Origin: Rummeliibacillus sp963792445
Lineage (GTDB): Bacteria; Bacillota; Bacilli; Bacillales_A; Planococcaceae
Length of the DNA: 64,000 bases
NCBI GenBank assembly: GCA_963792445.1
Contig: CAWBWO010000017.1
Location: forward strand, 124,001-188,000
Direction: 5' to 3'
Made by a program: the position numbers and the translations under genes
Part shown: positions 1 to 8,943 of the stretch, in pieces
Position numbering within the stretch: the first letter of the stretch is position 1
How the letters are laid out: every line of letters starts with the position of its first letter
Notes under the pieces: model-generated
Told to the model about the DNA's origin: nothing
The model's database searches: none
Seen by the model: only the letters and a program-made list of their open reading frames with translations

Positions 1-68
1 TTCTGCTGTCCGCACCCAACTAATCCAACGATTAATGCTACTATTAATAACGATTTAACAAATCTCAT
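1..68 (-). CDS. Lipoprotein, N-terminal signal peptide only (partial)
   Basis: Only the first 22 codons are in the window; the gene runs off the left edge. The peptide begins MRFVKSLLIVALIVGLVGCG: a positively charged start, a hydrophobic core and a Leu-Val-Gly-Cys lipobox. This is a standard type II signal peptide, so the protein should be exported and lipid-anchored at Cys19. AAAGGAGTG lies just upstream of the ATG. A zinc-binding ZnuA/AdcA would fit the nearby znu genes, but two unrelated genes on the other strand lie between, and nothing visible supports that. Confidence 0.7.
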   Translation of the reverse strand, partial: MRFVKSLLIVALIVGLVGCGQQ

Positions 69-332
69 AGCGAAACACTCCTTTACTCTACTTCTCCAAA
101 TAAAATCCTCATATAACATTATACAATTCTTGAAGTATATTGCCTGTAACAATCAAGAAGTTGTAACAAGATTGGCAAACCTATTTGTCATATCGATTAC
201 ATTATTAAATTGAAGTATATATACCATGAAATGATAATTTCCAAGATGTACATCTACAATAATAAGAAAATATTTAGTATAATAATTTAAGAAATAAGGT
301 ATTTTCATACTAAAAGGAGACGGTGAGAAATA

Positions 333-554
333 ATGAACTGGCATTACATTTTGAATGTCTTTGCAAATTGTTTTATTTTCCTCTTCCTTATTCAATACAT
401 TGTCAGCACTTTTAAATTATCGAAAAATCACCTTTTATTTAAAATGTTAATCAATTGCCTAGTAATATCATTCATGGTAGCTTTGTCAATACCGATACTT
501 GAAGAATGTGATATACGTCTAGGTTATATAATTGAATTTCCTTTTGAAGATTAA
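333..554 (+). CDS. Small two-helix membrane protein, unknown
   Basis: A 73-residue protein with two hydrophobic stretches (about residues 5-27 and 37-55) and an acidic tail ending PFED. AAGGAG lies about 13 bases before the ATG, a little far. A strong hairpin terminator follows directly, so the gene looks like a single transcript. I do not recognise a family. Confidence 0.55.
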   Translation: MNWHYILNVFANCFIFLFLIQYIVSTFKLSKNHLLFKMLINCLVISFMVALSIPILEECDIRLGYIIEFPFED

Positions 555-591
555 GTTATATATATCAAATGAATTAAATCCAAATTAAAAT

Positions 592-632
592 AACAAGAAC
601 TGCTATTTAAATTAGCAGTTCTTGTTTTATTT
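592..632 (+). terminator. Rho-independent terminator after the small membrane protein
   Basis: A perfect 14-bp stem (592-605 with 613-626) with a 7-base loop, followed by a T-rich tract TTATTTTATTT. Confidence 0.85.
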
Positions 633-848
633 TATTTCATAATTCGAGTCATTTCCATATATATAGCATCTTTTACACTCGCTAATACTATTTTCAGATT
701 ATTTATAAATAAATAAATTCCGCGCATTTAGATTAATATGATGGAAAAGTATCATTATTAGTCCAAATGCACAATTCACATTTATATAAATTACATAAGA
801 TAATAATGTAACAAAAAATAGACAAATAAAGGAGGGACTAATTAGAGT

Positions 849-1157
849 ATGAGTAGAAATAGAGACGACTGGGACAATGATCGTGAAAATGATTGTGATG
901 AATGTGACAGACGCGATAATCGAAACAGAAATCGCTGTAATAGTTGCATTTGTGATCAATTAAGACGATTACCAAGAGGTACTGAAGTGGATGTTTTCTT
1001 ATCAGGTGGAAAAATTTTAGAAGATGTTGAGTTTATAAGATTCAACCGCAACAATTGCTGCGCTTTCTTTAATGATCCAACTACAGAACCTGGATCAACT
1101 CTTATCGTAGATTGCAATAAAATTGACGCTATTCGCATAGAAGCAGAAGACGACTAA
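849..1157 (+). CDS. Cysteine-rich, highly charged small protein (possible spore-surface protein)
   Basis: A 102-residue protein in two parts. The first 35 or so residues are almost all Asp, Arg, Asn and Cys (several C-x2-C pairs). The rest looks like a small beta domain with a G-x-x-V-x-V ... S-G-G-K-I-L pattern and a Cys-Cys pair. Such Cys/Asn/Arg-rich proteins are common on Bacillales spores, but that role is an inference. GGAGG lies about 14 bases before the ATG and an in-frame stop sits just upstream, which fixes the start. CATAAGATA at 794-802 resembles a sigma-K -10 element, without a convincing -35. Confidence 0.6.
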   Translation: MSRNRDDWDNDRENDCDECDRRDNRNRNRCNSCICDQLRRLPRGTEVDVFLSGGKILEDVEFIRFNRNNCCAFFNDPTTEPGSTLIVDCNKIDAIRIEAEDD

Positions 1158-1163
1158 ATTTTT

Positions 1164-1200
1164 GGAGGCCACTTTTTTAGAAAAAGTGGCCTCCTTTAAT
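1164..1200 (+). terminator. Rho-independent terminator after the cysteine-rich gene
   Basis: A 14-bp perfect stem (1164-1177 with 1181-1194) with a 3-base loop, then CTTTAAT. Confidence 0.8.
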
Positions 1201-1250
1201 AATAATTCTCTAGCATACATAAGATATTAAATTTGATTATTTTTCAAAAC

Positions 1251-1286
1251 AAAAAGTCTGTCAAACCTTGCTATGACAGGCTTTTT
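1251..1286 (-). terminator. Terminator overlapping the end of zur
   Basis: A 13-bp stem with one mismatch (1251-1263 with 1274-1286). On the minus strand it ends in TTTTTGTTTTG. Its 5' arm lies within the last codons of zur, so the stop codon sits in the loop. Confidence 0.8.
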
Positions 1287-1696
1287 GCTATACACTCTGG
1301 GCATTTTCCATAAATCTCAAATTTATGACTTTCAATTTCATATTCTGGTAGTTGTTCGTGGAGCATATCCATTGGACAGAGGTGAATTTCTTTAATCTTG
1401 CCACATTCCATACAAATAAAATGATGATGGTGATGCTCGGTTTCACATTGCATACGAAAATGTCGTTCACCAGAAAGTTCAGTTTCCTCTAAAATACCTA
1501 GTTCCACAAAAGTCGCTAGATTACGATAAATTGTATCGTAACTCATACCTGGGTAATCTTTTTTCATGACACTAAGCAAATCACGGGCTGTTAGATATTT
1601 TTCTGTCTCCTCGAACATTTCTAATATTTGTTCACGTTTATCTGTTTTTTTAAAGCCACTTTCCTTTAAAATTTCCCAAGCTTTTGTCAAATTCAT
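1271..1696 (-). CDS. zur: Zur, Fur-family zinc uptake repressor
   Basis: A 141-residue Fur-family regulator: N-terminal winged helix (about 1-80), then a metal-binding dimerisation domain with a five-His run (88-92), CMEC (95-98) and CPEC (132-135), the structural zinc site. With zinc bound, Zur should repress znuCB through the box at 3349-3369. I chose the ATG at 1696, which has AAGGGAG upstream, rather than one 57 bases earlier that would overlap znuB. It follows znuB by 16 bases. In B. subtilis the equivalent gene, yqfV, also sits near yqfT and nfo. PerR or Fur are less likely given the znu neighbours. Confidence 0.9.
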   Translation of the reverse strand: MNLTKAWEILKESGFKKTDKREQILEMFEETEKYLTARDLLSVMKKDYPGMSYDTIYRNLATFVELGILEETELSGERHFRMQCETEHHHHHFICMECGKIKEIHLCPMDMLHEQLPEYEIESHKFEIYGKCPECIAKSLS

Positions 1697-1712
1697 GACC
1701 CTACTACTCCCT

Positions 1713-2561
1713 TCAATCCTTTGCAAGTAAAGCCAAAACCATTTTCTTTCCAATTATAACAAACAGTAAGAGTAAAATAGATGTTACAACAATTGTTCCA
1801 CCTGGTGCCAAATTTAAATAAAAGGCTGTAAATAAACCGATCACTACTGCTAACTCGCCAAAGAAAATAGCAAAGAAAATCGTTTGTTTGAAACTTTTTG
1901 CGATGCGAATACTTGCAGCAACCGGTAATGTGACCAATGATGATACTAGTAAAATCCCAACAATTCGCATACTCGCAGCAATAACTAAAGCTGTCACAAT
2001 CATAAATAATAAATGAACAGTTTTCGCAGGTATTCCACTTGCTTTGGCATATTCTTCATCAAAAGATAAAACAAACAATTCTTTATAAAAAATATAGATA
2101 AATACAATAACTAATACTGCAATTCCTAGTACAATCCCCAAATCTTGTCTACTGACAGCAGAAACGGATCCAAATAAGTAGCTAAATAAATCTGTACTAA
2201 AGCCTTGAGCAAGAGAGATAAAGATGGCACTCAGCCCAAGTCCTGCAGACATGATTATGGGAATCGCCAGTTCTTCAAAATGTTTATATAATCTGCGGAG
2301 TCTTTCGATTAATACAGAACCCCCTACTGCAGAAACAATTCCAAGGTAAATAGGATTTAAAGTAGCGAGAGATAGAACATTTTGGCTTAAGTATAGGCTG
2401 CCAGCAATCCCAGCTAATGTGACATGGCTTAATGCATCTGCAATAAGGGAAAGACGACGTACAACTATAAAAACCCCTAATAATGGTGCTATAACACCGA
2501 TGATAATTCCTGATAAAAAGGCATTCTGCAAAAAGTCATAATGTAAAATAGATGCAATCAT
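1713..2561 (-). CDS. znuB: Zinc ABC transporter permease ZnuB
   Basis: A 282-residue ABC-3 family permease with about eight hydrophobic segments across its length, typical of ZnuB/AdcB. The early RRLSLIADALSHVTLAGIA stretch is characteristic of the family. It forms the membrane channel for zinc import with ZnuC. The start overlaps the znuC stop by four bases (ATGA), which suggests translational coupling. No substrate-binding protein gene lies next to it, so ZnuA must be encoded elsewhere or be the partial lipoprotein at the left edge. Manganese specificity cannot be excluded, but the adjacent zur favours zinc. Confidence 0.88.
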   Translation of the reverse strand: MIASILHYDFLQNAFLSGIIIGVIAPLLGVFIVVRRLSLIADALSHVTLAGIAGSLYLSQNVLSLATLNPIYLGIVSAVGGSVLIERLRRLYKHFEELAIPIIMSAGLGLSAIFISLAQGFSTDLFSYLFGSVSAVSRQDLGIVLGIAVLVIVFIYIFYKELFVLSFDEEYAKASGIPAKTVHLLFMIVTALVIAASMRIVGILLVSSLVTLPVAASIRIAKSFKQTIFFAIFFGELAVVIGLFTAFYLNLAPGGTIVVTSILLLLFVIIGKKMVLALLAKD

Positions 2562-3331
2562 TTTTGTTTCTCCTTATTGTCATGATGAATTTTGCGCACA
2601 GTATGGCCATACCACGCATTTAACTGATCATCGGATAAGGATTCATAATCGTCTTTATACCCATGAAAATGGATTGTTTGATTTAAACAAGCAACATGAC
2701 TAATCGTGTTTGATACTGTATCAACATCATGTGTTACTAATATCATTGTCATATGAAGTTGCTCATTTAAATCAGTCAGCATATCATAGAATGACTGCAC
2801 ATTTTCGTGGTCAATTCCGACGGTTGGTTCATCTAATATAAGCAATTTTGGTCTAGCAACAAGAGCTCTTGCAATGAAGACACGTTGTTGCTGACCACCA
2901 GAAAGTTCACCGATATTACGATTAGAAAACTGTTCCATGCCAACAGCCTGTAGAGCTTCCATTATACTCTTTTGCTGTTTTGGTAAATTTCTTTTAAATA
3001 GGCCGATTTTTTTAGTAAGCCCACTCGCTACAACTTCCTTTACTGTTGCAGGAAATCCAGAATTAAATGAGTTGGATTTTTGAGAAACATACCCAATCCA
3101 CTCTCTATGTTTAAATGCTGCACTTGGTTCTCCAAACAACTTTACAGAGCCCTTAGTAGGTTTTAATAAGTTTAATATAATTTTCAATAATGTCGATTTT
3201 CCAGAACCATTTGGGCCAAGTAACGCTAAAAAATCGCCTTCTCTAACAGTTAAAGAAATATTGGATAACACTTGCGTATATTCATATTGAAATGAAACAT
3301 CTTGTAATTCAATTAACGGCTGTTGCGCCAT
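2558..3331 (-). CDS. znuC: Zinc ABC transporter ATP-binding protein ZnuC
   Basis: A 257-residue ABC ATPase with Walker A GPNGSGKST (39-47), signature LSGGQQQ (143-149) and Walker B LLILDEP (163-169). A His-containing C-terminal tail (YGHTVRKIHHD) follows. It powers ZnuB for zinc uptake and is the first gene of znuC-znuB-zur. A sigma-A promoter and a Zur operator lie immediately upstream, so the operon should be off when zinc is plentiful, with Zur controlling its own synthesis. Confidence 0.9.
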   Translation of the reverse strand: MAQQPLIELQDVSFQYEYTQVLSNISLTVREGDFLALLGPNGSGKSTLLKIILNLLKPTKGSVKLFGEPSAAFKHREWIGYVSQKSNSFNSGFPATVKEVVASGLTKKIGLFKRNLPKQQKSIMEALQAVGMEQFSNRNIGELSGGQQQRVFIARALVARPKLLILDEPTVGIDHENVQSFYDMLTDLNEQLHMTMILVTHDVDTVSNTISHVACLNQTIHFHGYKDDYESLSDDQLNAWYGHTVRKIHHDNKEKQK

Positions 3332-3348
3332 ATACTTCTCTTCTTTCT

Positions 3349-3369
3349 AATTCATAATCATTACGATTT
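3349..3369 (-). promoter_or_regulatory. Zur box of the znuC operon
   Basis: On the minus strand the site reads AAATCGTAAT-G-ATTATGAATT. It differs from the B. subtilis Zur consensus half-sites AAATCGTAAT/ATTACGATTT at only two bases. It covers the expected transcription start of the promoter at 3380-3408, a position suited to repression. Confidence 0.85.
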
Positions 3370-3379
3370 ACAGAAAGTT

Positions 3380-3408
3380 AGTATAATAGATTAAAGGCGC
3401 TTTGTAAA
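3380..3408 (-). promoter_or_regulatory. Sigma-A promoter of znuC-znuB-zur
   Basis: On the minus strand -35 TTTACA (3403-3408) and -10 TATACT (3380-3385) are 17 bases apart. The predicted start falls just before the Zur box. Confidence 0.8.
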
Positions 3409-3434
3409 GAACAATCTCCTGAGAGGATGAGAAA

Positions 3435-3680
3435 ATGGATTATCTTGCATTAATTAGTGAAATTAATCGCAAATCGGATAAGGAGCTTGCAGAATATGCC
3501 CAAACTTATCAGATTCCACTTTCGAAAAAAGAAATACAAAAACTCCGCCCACTTCTTTCATCGTTTTCGTTCCAATGGGTCCTAACTGGCATTCCAGACC
3601 ATGTGATGAAAGAAATCGAAAAAATTCTTGGTAAGAAAAAAACAAAAGAATTACTCGGTAAATACAGTAAATATATATAA
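3435..3680 (+). CDS. yqfT: YqfT-like DUF2624 protein
   Basis: An 81-residue soluble, lysine-rich, helical protein of the DUF2624 family (B. subtilis YqfT), function unknown. GAGAGGATGAG precedes the ATG. It is divergent from znuC, sharing a short intergenic region. In B. subtilis yqfT also lies between nfo and zur, which supports the assignment by position. Confidence 0.8.
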   Translation: MDYLALISEINRKSDKELAEYAQTYQIPLSKKEIQKLRPLLSSFSFQWVLTGIPDHVMKEIEKILGKKKTKELLGKYSKYI

Positions 3681-3705
3681 CAAAGATAATCGATAGAGAT
3701 TTGTT

Positions 3706-3780
3706 TAGCGCGTCTATCAATAGGTATCAGAATATCCCCTCACTATCTGACTTACCTACTTATTGACGCGCTTATTTTAC
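3706..3780 (+). terminator. Long hairpin after yqfT
   Basis: AGCGCGTC...TATTGACGCGCT arms (from 3707 and up to 3772) form an imperfect stem with a long loop, followed by TATTTTAC. It probably terminates yqfT; the large loop lowers confidence. Confidence 0.5.
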
Positions 3781-3845
3781 TTTTAAATTACAACCAAGAA
3801 GTTGCCTCAGAAAATTAACTTCAATTATGAGTAATCTATTTCAAT

Positions 3846-4508
3846 TTAATCTTCTTCCGATTTTTTCTCCATATGCAATTCTATTAGTATTTCTTCAATT
3901 AATGGATCTAATAGATTTAATAATGTAGCTTCGATATTTTTCCCCGCTTCGACCATCGAAAGTTGACCAATTGCAAAAGAACCGTTTTTTTGGCTAATAA
4001 GATTCGCTAAATTTTTCACAACAATTTCATTATGTTCTTTGATTTTCCCATTCATTAAATATTCGAATGCTTCAGGTATAATCTCAACAGTATAATCTTT
4101 TGAGACATTTATTTGTTGAAGGTATTGATTAAGCCGATTTGTAGTACCTTCTACCGTCTTTGGGTTTGTAAAAATCAAATATCGTGGAGTCGGTAATTTT
4201 GAAAATTCCTTAAAAAATGGTTCATCAATTTTGATAATAGGAAGCTCCCATTTACTTGTATCATCTAAAAGGGCAATATAATTTGTACAGGTAATGAGTA
4301 TGGCATCTACTCCAGTGGAGATAATCCAATTAATTTGTTCTTTTACTTTATTTTTCGCTTCTATAGTTGTAAAGCTAGGATCATTTGTAATCCTCATCAT
4401 TAATCCAGGATCAACAAAATGCTGTAGAGCTATTGGATATTGTGAAAGAGCTTCTTCAATGTAGTTAATATTTGAATAATGTGCGTGTAAGCATCCTAGT
4501 TTTTTCAT
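3846..4508 (-). CDS. Asp/Glu/hydantoin racemase-fold protein
   Basis: A 220-residue protein that looks like the Asp/Glu racemase superfamily: LGCLHAHYSN at the start and a central AILITCTNY with the first catalytic Cys at about residue 74. The second motif, where racemases carry another Cys, reads AIGQLSM (about 179-185), with no Cys. A two-base racemase reaction is therefore doubtful; a lyase, isomerase or binding role is possible. I chose the second ATG because AGGAG sits six bases before it. It is a single gene with no obvious operon partner. Confidence 0.65.
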   Translation of the reverse strand: MKKLGCLHAHYSNINYIEEALSQYPIALQHFVDPGLMMRITNDPSFTTIEAKNKVKEQINWIISTGVDAILITCTNYIALLDDTSKWELPIIKIDEPFFKEFSKLPTPRYLIFTNPKTVEGTTNRLNQYLQQINVSKDYTVEIIPEAFEYLMNGKIKEHNEIVVKNLANLISQKNGSFAIGQLSMVEAGKNIEATLLNLLDPLIEEILIELHMEKKSEED

Positions 4509-4607
4509 TTGCATCTCCTAAAACTGAATTTTAATTATTCTTATAAACTATACTTTCCTAAAAAAAGCCTAGCAAACCTCAGTTTGCTAAGCTCCTATAA
4601 TATTTGA

Positions 4608-6197
4608 TTATTTCTGGTTAGCTCGATCAAACACAACTCGACCAGCAACTACTGTTTTTACTGCTTTTGCTTCGAGCATATCTTCTGTTGAGCCTTCGAA
4701 AAGGTCTTTGTCAAAAATTGAGAAGTCAGCTACATATCCTGGTTTAATCAATCCACGTTCGTTTTCTTTGCTAATTACTTGCGCACTACCAACTGTGTAC
4801 ATACGAATAGCTTCATAGCGTGTTATTTTTTGCTCTGGGATATACCCATTGCCTTCCGCATATGGCTTTTTACGTTCTACTGCTGCATAAATCGATACTA
4901 ATGGATTAACGTCTTCAACTGGTGAATCAGTTCCTGCAGCACACATAACTCCATTATCTAAAAGGGACTTCCATGGATATACATATTCTAATCGTTCTTC
5001 TCCTAGACGATCAATAATCCATGGAAAATCAGATGATACGAAGGCAGGTTGCGCGTCAATAACAACTGGTAGTTTTGCCATTCTATCAATTAAATCTTTA
5101 CGTAATACACTCCCATGAATTAAGCGATCTCTTTTTCCTTTTGGGGCTGGGTATTTTTCGATGACATTCAAAATCTGTTCTGCTGAAGCATCACCAATCA
5201 TATGCACCGCAATGACCTCATCATATTCACGTGCAAGCTTTACAAGGTTTTCTAGTTCTTCATCTGTTTGTATGAGTAATCCACTATTTTCAGGATTATC
5301 TGCATACGGTTTTGAAAGTGCTGCAGTTGAACCACCTAGTGCCCCGTCAGCAAAGATCTTCATCGCACCAGGTTCAATAAATGGTTCGTCAAATTCTAGA
5401 TTTGCTTCCATCATTTGTTTAAATACTGCGTTGTGACGAAGTAAATTTACTCTGAAATGATGTTTTTCACCAATGACACGTCGATATGCAGTTAAAGGAT
5501 TCATAAAATTACCGAAATAGTGCATTTCCTCTGTATGGCCACCTGTTACACCATAAGACAACATCGTATCAACAGTTAGATTCAATTCTTTTGTTAAAGA
5601 ATCGATATAGGCTTCCCCTTCTCTTGGGACGACGTTATTTGCGAAGTCTGCAGCTCGATCATATAACAGACCATTTAACTTACCTTCTTTTGTTCTTCCA
5701 ATTTCACCGCCAGCTGGTGATTCACTTTGCTCTGATATCCCTGAAGCTTCAAGCACTGCGCTATTACAAAGTACAACATGATGGCAAACTCTATTTAATA
5801 TAATTGGCCCTTTGCGAATTGCATCCAATTCATCTTTTGTCGGAATTCGTTTGTCGGCAAAGTTATTTTCATTCCATGACTCGCCAAACAACCATTGATC
5901 ATCTGGCGTATTCTTTGCTGCAACACTTATCATTTCTAACATTTCCTCAGTTGATTTTGCATTAGACAAATCTAGACGAATTAGTTTTTGACCTGTGAAA
6001 ATCATATGTAGATGGCTATCCACAAAACCTGGATACATCGTAGCACCTTGTAAATCCATTTCCTTATCTGCTTGTCCTTTTAATTCGTCTTTTGGACCCA
6101 CTGCAATAATTTTATCATCTTCAACTAGTACTGCTTCTACAGTTTCGTTTTCTCGTTCCATTGTATAAATGGTACCGCCATGCCAAAGTTGTTTCAT
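4608..6197 (-). CDS. YtcJ-type metal-dependent amidohydrolase
   Basis: A 529-residue member of the amidohydrolase superfamily, YtcJ/NfdA branch. The DSHLH motif at 60-64 supplies the two metal-binding His residues. Later parts include the HMIGDAS and AAGTDSPVEDVNP signatures of the TIM barrel and a closing GYVADFSIFD strand. It probably hydrolyses a C-N bond in a small amide, urea or imide; the substrate is unknown. There is no signal peptide, so it is cytoplasmic. It is transcribed alone, about 94 bases upstream of the racemase-like gene. Confidence 0.8.
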   Translation of the reverse strand: MKQLWHGGTIYTMERENETVEAVLVEDDKIIAVGPKDELKGQADKEMDLQGATMYPGFVDSHLHMIFTGQKLIRLDLSNAKSTEEMLEMISVAAKNTPDDQWLFGESWNENNFADKRIPTKDELDAIRKGPIILNRVCHHVVLCNSAVLEASGISEQSESPAGGEIGRTKEGKLNGLLYDRAADFANNVVPREGEAYIDSLTKELNLTVDTMLSYGVTGGHTEEMHYFGNFMNPLTAYRRVIGEKHHFRVNLLRHNAVFKQMMEANLEFDEPFIEPGAMKIFADGALGGSTAALSKPYADNPENSGLLIQTDEELENLVKLAREYDEVIAVHMIGDASAEQILNVIEKYPAPKGKRDRLIHGSVLRKDLIDRMAKLPVVIDAQPAFVSSDFPWIIDRLGEERLEYVYPWKSLLDNGVMCAAGTDSPVEDVNPLVSIYAAVERKKPYAEGNGYIPEQKITRYEAIRMYTVGSAQVISKENERGLIKPGYVADFSIFDKDLFEGSTEDMLEAKAVKTVVAGRVVFDRANQK

Positions 6198-6578
6198 CTA
6201 ATTGCCCCCTATTTTAGATTAAACCAATTATCCCACCCTAAATTGATTGAACAAAGTGATTATTCTTACTATTAATTATGCAATTTCGCTTATAAATCTT
6301 CAAGAGTATGTTTGGATGATTATGCACTAGGACTTTGTTTGAAGAAGAACTACCGACAACAAAACACAAGAATCTATAATACTTGCATACATAAACTGCT
6401 CCACTATTAAGGGTTTAATAAAGAACAAAAAGACAGCTATACCACAATTCGCGATAAAAGCTGCCTTTAATTATCTAATTATAAGTTACTATTCTTGTTT
6501 GGAATCAAAATATTTTACTATTTGAATCTCTTATTGTCGAATCCTCTTCCGAAGACACTATGTTTAAAAGATTATTTT
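6198..6578. other. Intergenic region between the amidohydrolase and nfo
   Basis: 381 bases without a credible gene. It holds the nfo terminator (6423-6468) and the presumed promoter of the amidohydrolase gene, which I could not pin down. Confidence 0.6.
6423..6468 (-). terminator. Terminator downstream of nfo
   Basis: On the minus strand AAAGGCAGCT (6459-6468) pairs with AGCTGTCTTT (6429-6438) with one mismatch, followed by a T-rich TTGTTC. The 20-base loop is large. Confidence 0.5.
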
Positions 6579-7472
6579 TTATCCGCGTAATGCGTCAATT
6601 TTCTCTGGCATAAACTTATTTGTGCGGAACATTTCAATTTCATATGCATATGGAGCCTTTTTATTTTTAGAATCTGTTCCTACCCATGGCGTTTCGAGTA
6701 TTTTGGGGATTTCTGTAAATGCTTCATGATGTACGATTCGATTTAAAGCGTCAAAGCCAATATGACCGAAGCCAATATTTTCATGTCGGTCTTTTGCTGC
6801 ACCTTTTTCGTTTTTACTATCATTTATGTGAAGCACTTTAATACGATCAAGACCAATTACTTTATCAAAATGTTCTAATACACCATCAAAATCATTAATA
6901 ACATCATATCCTGCATCATGTGTGTGGCATGTGTCATAGCATACAGATAGCCGTTCATTATTTGTAACACCATCAATTATTTTTGCTAGTTCTTCAAATG
7001 TACGGCCACATTCAGATCCTTTACCAGCCATTGTTTCTAAAGCGATTTGTACAGGGAAATCTTGAGACAAAACTTCATTTAATCCTTCAATTATTTTCGC
7101 AATCCCTACATCTGCGCCGGCTCCTACATGAGCACCTGGATGTAATACTATTTGAGTTGCACCTAAAGCAGCTGTTCTTTCGATTTCTTTTTGGAGAAAA
7201 TCTACGCCAAGTGCAAAAACTTCTGGCTTCATGGTATTTGCAATATTGATAATATAAGGCGCATGTACAACGATATTGGATAAACCATGTTCGTTCATAT
7301 GTTGAAGACCTGCTTCGATATTCAAGTCTTCAATTGGTTTTCTACGCGTATTTTGAGGTGCACCTGTATAAATCATAAAAGTTGATGCGCCATATGAGGC
7401 AGCTTCTTCACTAGAAGCAAGAAGCATCTTTTTCCCACTCATTGATACATGAGAACCAATTAACATGTCCAT
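6579..7472 (-). CDS. nfo: Endonuclease IV (AP endonuclease)
   Basis: A 297-residue endonuclease IV, a trinuclear-zinc TIM-barrel enzyme that cuts DNA at abasic sites in base excision repair. Zinc-ligand motifs are visible: VVHAPYI, IVLHPGAH, ALETMAGKG, CYDTCHTHDAGYD and LHINDSKN. AGGAGG precedes the ATG by seven bases. It follows cshB by 11 bases and is probably co-transcribed, as in the B. subtilis yqfR-yqfS pair. Confidence 0.95.
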   Translation of the reverse strand: MDMLIGSHVSMSGKKMLLASSEEAASYGASTFMIYTGAPQNTRRKPIEDLNIEAGLQHMNEHGLSNIVVHAPYIINIANTMKPEVFALGVDFLQKEIERTAALGATQIVLHPGAHVGAGADVGIAKIIEGLNEVLSQDFPVQIALETMAGKGSECGRTFEELAKIIDGVTNNERLSVCYDTCHTHDAGYDVINDFDGVLEHFDKVIGLDRIKVLHINDSKNEKGAAKDRHENIGFGHIGFDALNRIVHHEAFTEIPKILETPWVGTDSKNKKAPYAYEIEMFRTNKFMPEKIDALRG

Positions 7473-7483
7473 CAGTATTCCTC

Positions 7484-8782
7484 CTAGCGTTGACGATTAC
7501 GTTTACGTCTTTCTGCTTTCTTAATTTTATCCATTTCCCATCGCATATTACGTTTATAACCTGGTTTAACTTTTTTAGGTTTTCGAACACGTGCTTTTGC
7601 GATTTGGTCAATTTCATCGGCTTTTTTCTCGCGGTTTTGACGTGCATGGCGTTCTTTCATATCAATAATTTCGCCGTTTTTGATATCCTTTTGAACAAAT
7701 GGAATACCCATTTTCTCAACGCGAGCAATAGCATCTTCTTCACTAGGATCGAAAATTGTAATGGCAAGCCCTTTATTGCCTGCACGAGCAGTTCTTCCTA
7801 CACGGTGGATAAAGAATTCAAGATCTTGAGGTAATTCATAGTTGATAACATGACTGACTCCAGGAATATCGATCCCACGAGCTGCTAAATCTGTTGCTAC
7901 GATATACTGAAATTCAAGATCACGGATTTGTTTCATCATTTTCTTACGATCACGTGGTGTTAAATCACCGTGAATACGTCCTACACGATGTCCGTTATTA
8001 GAAAGAAAATCTGCAACATACTCCGTTTGTTTACGTGTGTTGGTAAAAATAATCGCCAAGTATGGATTAATGGCATTCATTACTTCTAACAACTTACTGT
8101 TTTTGGATTTACTACGTGTTGGAATTAAGTAAAAGTCTAAGTTTTCTGCTACTGGTTTCTTATCGTCCATATGAATATGGACTGGTGAAGCCATGTATTT
8201 TTTTAAGAATGGTTGTAAGCTTTCAGGAATAGTTGCTGAAAAGACATACATTTCAAGAGACTCTGGCATTAGGGATGCAAATTGATCGATATCCTCGATA
8301 AAGCCCATATCAAAAGCTAGGTCTGCTTCGTCAATGACTAAAATGTTTGCAGTATGCACAAGTAACGCTTTTTCGTTCACTAAATCACGAATTCGTCCTG
8401 GTGTACCAACGACAATTTGAGGCTGTGTTTTTAGTTTGTCGATTGAGCGTTGTTTGTCAGTACCACCGATATACAATTTTGCATGAATATCAGTTTCTTC
8501 GATTAATTTGTGTAGTTCGATATTAATTTGTGTAGCTAACTCACGAGTTGGCGCAGCAATTACAGCTTGTACTTCTTGTTTGTCTTGGCGAATACGTTCA
8601 ACAATCGGGATTAAGAAACTATGTGTTTTCCCTGTTCCTGTATGTGCCTGTCCAATTGCACTTTTTCCTTTTAGAATAAGTGGAATCATTTCTTTTTGAA
8701 TTGGTGTTGGTTCTGTAAAACCTAAGTTTTGAATTGCCTTTCTTAAAAAGGGCTGAAAATTGTAATCTGTATATTTGGACAT
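7484..8782 (-). CDS. cshB: DEAD-box RNA helicase CshB
   Basis: A 432-residue DEAD-box helicase of the YqfR/CshB type. All core motifs are present: AHTGTGKT (motif I), PTRELA, TPGR, DEAD, SAT, HGDL, ATDLAARGIDI and HRVGRTAR. A basic Lys/Arg-rich C-terminal tail (last 50 or so residues) should bind RNA. Family members aid cold adaptation and ribosome or mRNA handling. The ATG at 8782 has AAGGAGGG at proper spacing; an upstream in-frame codon lacks one. nfo follows closely. Confidence 0.92.
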   Translation of the reverse strand: MSKYTDYNFQPFLRKAIQNLGFTEPTPIQKEMIPLILKGKSAIGQAHTGTGKTHSFLIPIVERIRQDKQEVQAVIAAPTRELATQINIELHKLIEETDIHAKLYIGGTDKQRSIDKLKTQPQIVVGTPGRIRDLVNEKALLVHTANILVIDEADLAFDMGFIEDIDQFASLMPESLEMYVFSATIPESLQPFLKKYMASPVHIHMDDKKPVAENLDFYLIPTRSKSKNSKLLEVMNAINPYLAIIFTNTRKQTEYVADFLSNNGHRVGRIHGDLTPRDRKKMMKQIRDLEFQYIVATDLAARGIDIPGVSHVINYELPQDLEFFIHRVGRTARAGNKGLAITIFDPSEEDAIARVEKMGIPFVQKDIKNGEIIDMKERHARQNREKKADEIDQIAKARVRKPKKVKPGYKRNMRWEMDKIKKAERRKRNRQR

Positions 8783-8943
8783 AAATTGTCCCTCCTTACT
8801 TCCTTCACTCATTGTAACACGATTCGTACATTAAGTTGACCATTTGCATATCATAACTATTAATAGAACATTCGTCAATTCCTCATGGCGATTTTTCCAA
8901 CATGTTTTTAGTGTTCAATTTGACAATACGAAAGGAGAATCTT

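Noticed and set aside
153..395. Minus-strand open frame of about 80 codons overlapping the small membrane-protein gene
   Set aside because: No ribosome site, and it overlaps a better supported gene and its own promoter region.
7411..7834. Open frames in other frames over nfo/cshB
   Set aside because: Shadows of highly basic cshB coding sequence.
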